A stretch of DNA of 13,705 bases from Acidimicrobiia bacterium (lineage in GTDB: Bacteria; Actinomycetota; Acidimicrobiia; Acidimicrobiales; Iamiaceae), in NCBI GenBank assembly GCA_019247975.1, contig JAFBAD010000033.1:1-13705 (forward strand), written 5' to 3'. How positions within the stretch are numbered: the first letter of the stretch is position 1; each line of letters starts with the position of its first letter. Below, piece by piece: positions 13,184 to 13,705 of the stretch. Position numbers and translations under genes: made by a program. The notes under the pieces are model-generated. The model had not been told where the DNA came from and ran no database searches. It saw only the letters and a list, made by a program, of their open reading frames with translations.

Positions 13184-13599
13184 CATCGCAACCTGTGTGG
13201 CGCGCCACCGGGATCCTCGGCTGGATCGCGGTCGTCCTCATCACGGTCGGCGCCGTGATCGTGCTGGTCCCGGTGCGGAACCCCGGCGTCCAGCAGTGCG
13301 GGGCACCGCTCACCTTCCTCGTGTCCGGGCAGCTCGATCGCCTGCCCGACGCGACCGGCCGGGTGCTGATCGACAACCGCGTCGTGACGCTCAGCCCGGC
13401 CGCCCGGCACCGTGCGGTCGACAGCCCGTGCAGCGAACGGGTCGAGCGCCGTGCAATCCCCGCAGGCGTCCTCGTCGTACTCGGATCCGTCATGGGCCTC
13501 ACCGCGGTGGCCATCGGCACCGTCGGCGCGTGGCGACGGGCCTCGGCTCGCATCACGGCCGAACACCAGGAGGACCGACCAGAGGTGCAGACCACATGA
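13180..13599 (+). CDS. Two-TM membrane protein with exported Cys-containing loop
   Basis: Protein of 139 residues with TM helices at about 10-31 (TGILGWIAVVLITVGAVIVLV) and 93-117 (IPAGVLVVLGSVMGLTAVAIGTVGA). The ~60-residue loop between them carries Cys40 (VQQCGAP) and Cys84 (DSPCSER), which could form a disulfide outside the membrane. The tail is hydrophilic. No family is recognised. The GTG at 13180 overlaps the hydrolase stop as GTGA; an in-frame GTG at 13159 is an alternative. The stop overlaps the next ATG as ATGA. It is the third gene of the operon. Confidence 0.7.
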   Translation: MTSQPVWRATGILGWIAVVLITVGAVIVLVPVRNPGVQQCGAPLTFLVSGQLDRLPDATGRVLIDNRVVTLSPAARHRAVDSPCSERVERRAIPAGVLVVLGSVMGLTAVAIGTVGAWRRASARITAEHQEDRPEVQTT

Positions 13600-13705
13600 T
13601 CAAGAAGATCGTCATCGGCGTCGTCATCGTCGTGCTGATCGGGGCCGGTGCCTTCTACTGGTTCGTGATCCGGGACACCCCGGAGAAGCAGCTGACCCTC
13701 ACCAC
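13596..13705 (+). CDS. Membrane-anchored protein, 3'-partial (possibly YceI family)
   Basis: Only the first 36 codons are in the window. They read Met-Ile-Lys-Lys, one hydrophobic helix (about 5-24, IVIGVVIVVLIGAGAFYWFV), then a charged RDTPEKQ segment, the pattern of an N-terminally anchored extracytoplasmic protein. Actinobacterial YceI-domain proteins often start like this, so YceI is my guess, but no domain sequence is visible. ATG at 13596 overlaps the preceding stop by 4 nt and is preceded by AGGTG at 8 nt spacing, a fair SD. Fourth gene of the operon, cut by the window end. Confidence 0.6.
   Translation, partial: MIKKIVIGVVIVVLIGAGAFYWFVIRDTPEKQLTLT

Overview
This is a very GC-rich, gene-dense bacterial window. 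The GTG/TTG starts, many 1-4 nt stop/start overlaps, a fused Ada-AlkA next to ogt, and several genes with no Shine-Dalgarno all point to a high-GC actinomycete. Acidimicrobiia or a related lineage is plausible, but I cannot place it more precisely. I see no rRNA, tRNA, CRISPR array, insertion sequence or phage gene. The content looks like ordinary chromosome with some accessory metabolism.

Layout, left to right. (1) 1-540: a LuxR-type HTH regulator on the plus strand, convergent with (2) 544-4490, a minus-strand pair. The pair is a small alpha/alpha-toroid (squalene-cyclase-like) protein followed by a long PQQ-type beta-propeller lipoprotein built from two copies of an Ig-like-plus-propeller module. 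(3) 4534-5316: a plus-strand SAM methyltransferase whose 3' end overlaps (4) 5235-6778, a minus-strand operon of an acyl-CoA-dehydrogenase-fold flavoprotein and a Rid-family protein. (5) 6864-9184: a plus-strand alkylation-repair pair (Ada N-domain/AraC HTH/AlkA fusion, then ogt) and a small two-TM protein. (6) 9153-10067: a minus-strand haloalkane dehalogenase of the DhlA type, divergent from (7) a DUF985 cupin. (8) 10585-10941: a compact unit of two very small ORFs, each with a near-ideal SD, separated by a nested hairpin and closed by a long terminator-like hairpin. (9) 10945-11181: a small minus-strand membrane protein. (10) 11460-13705: a plus-strand operon of a VOC protein, an alpha/beta hydrolase, a two-TM protein and a membrane-anchored protein cut by the window edge. 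All its junctions are 4-nt overlaps.

How the genes work together. The alkA/ogt pair is a DNA-methylation-damage repair unit in which the Ada sensor domain is fused to the glycosylase. The flavoprotein/Rid pair is translationally coupled. The last operon is probably coupled too, but its pathway is unknown. The most interesting unexplained segment is the twin small-ORF cassette at 10585-10941. Next are an apparently non-canonical (ATC) start on the flavoprotein and a recurring promoter-like hexamer 6-7 nt before the start codons of genes without an SD, which suggests leaderless transcripts.
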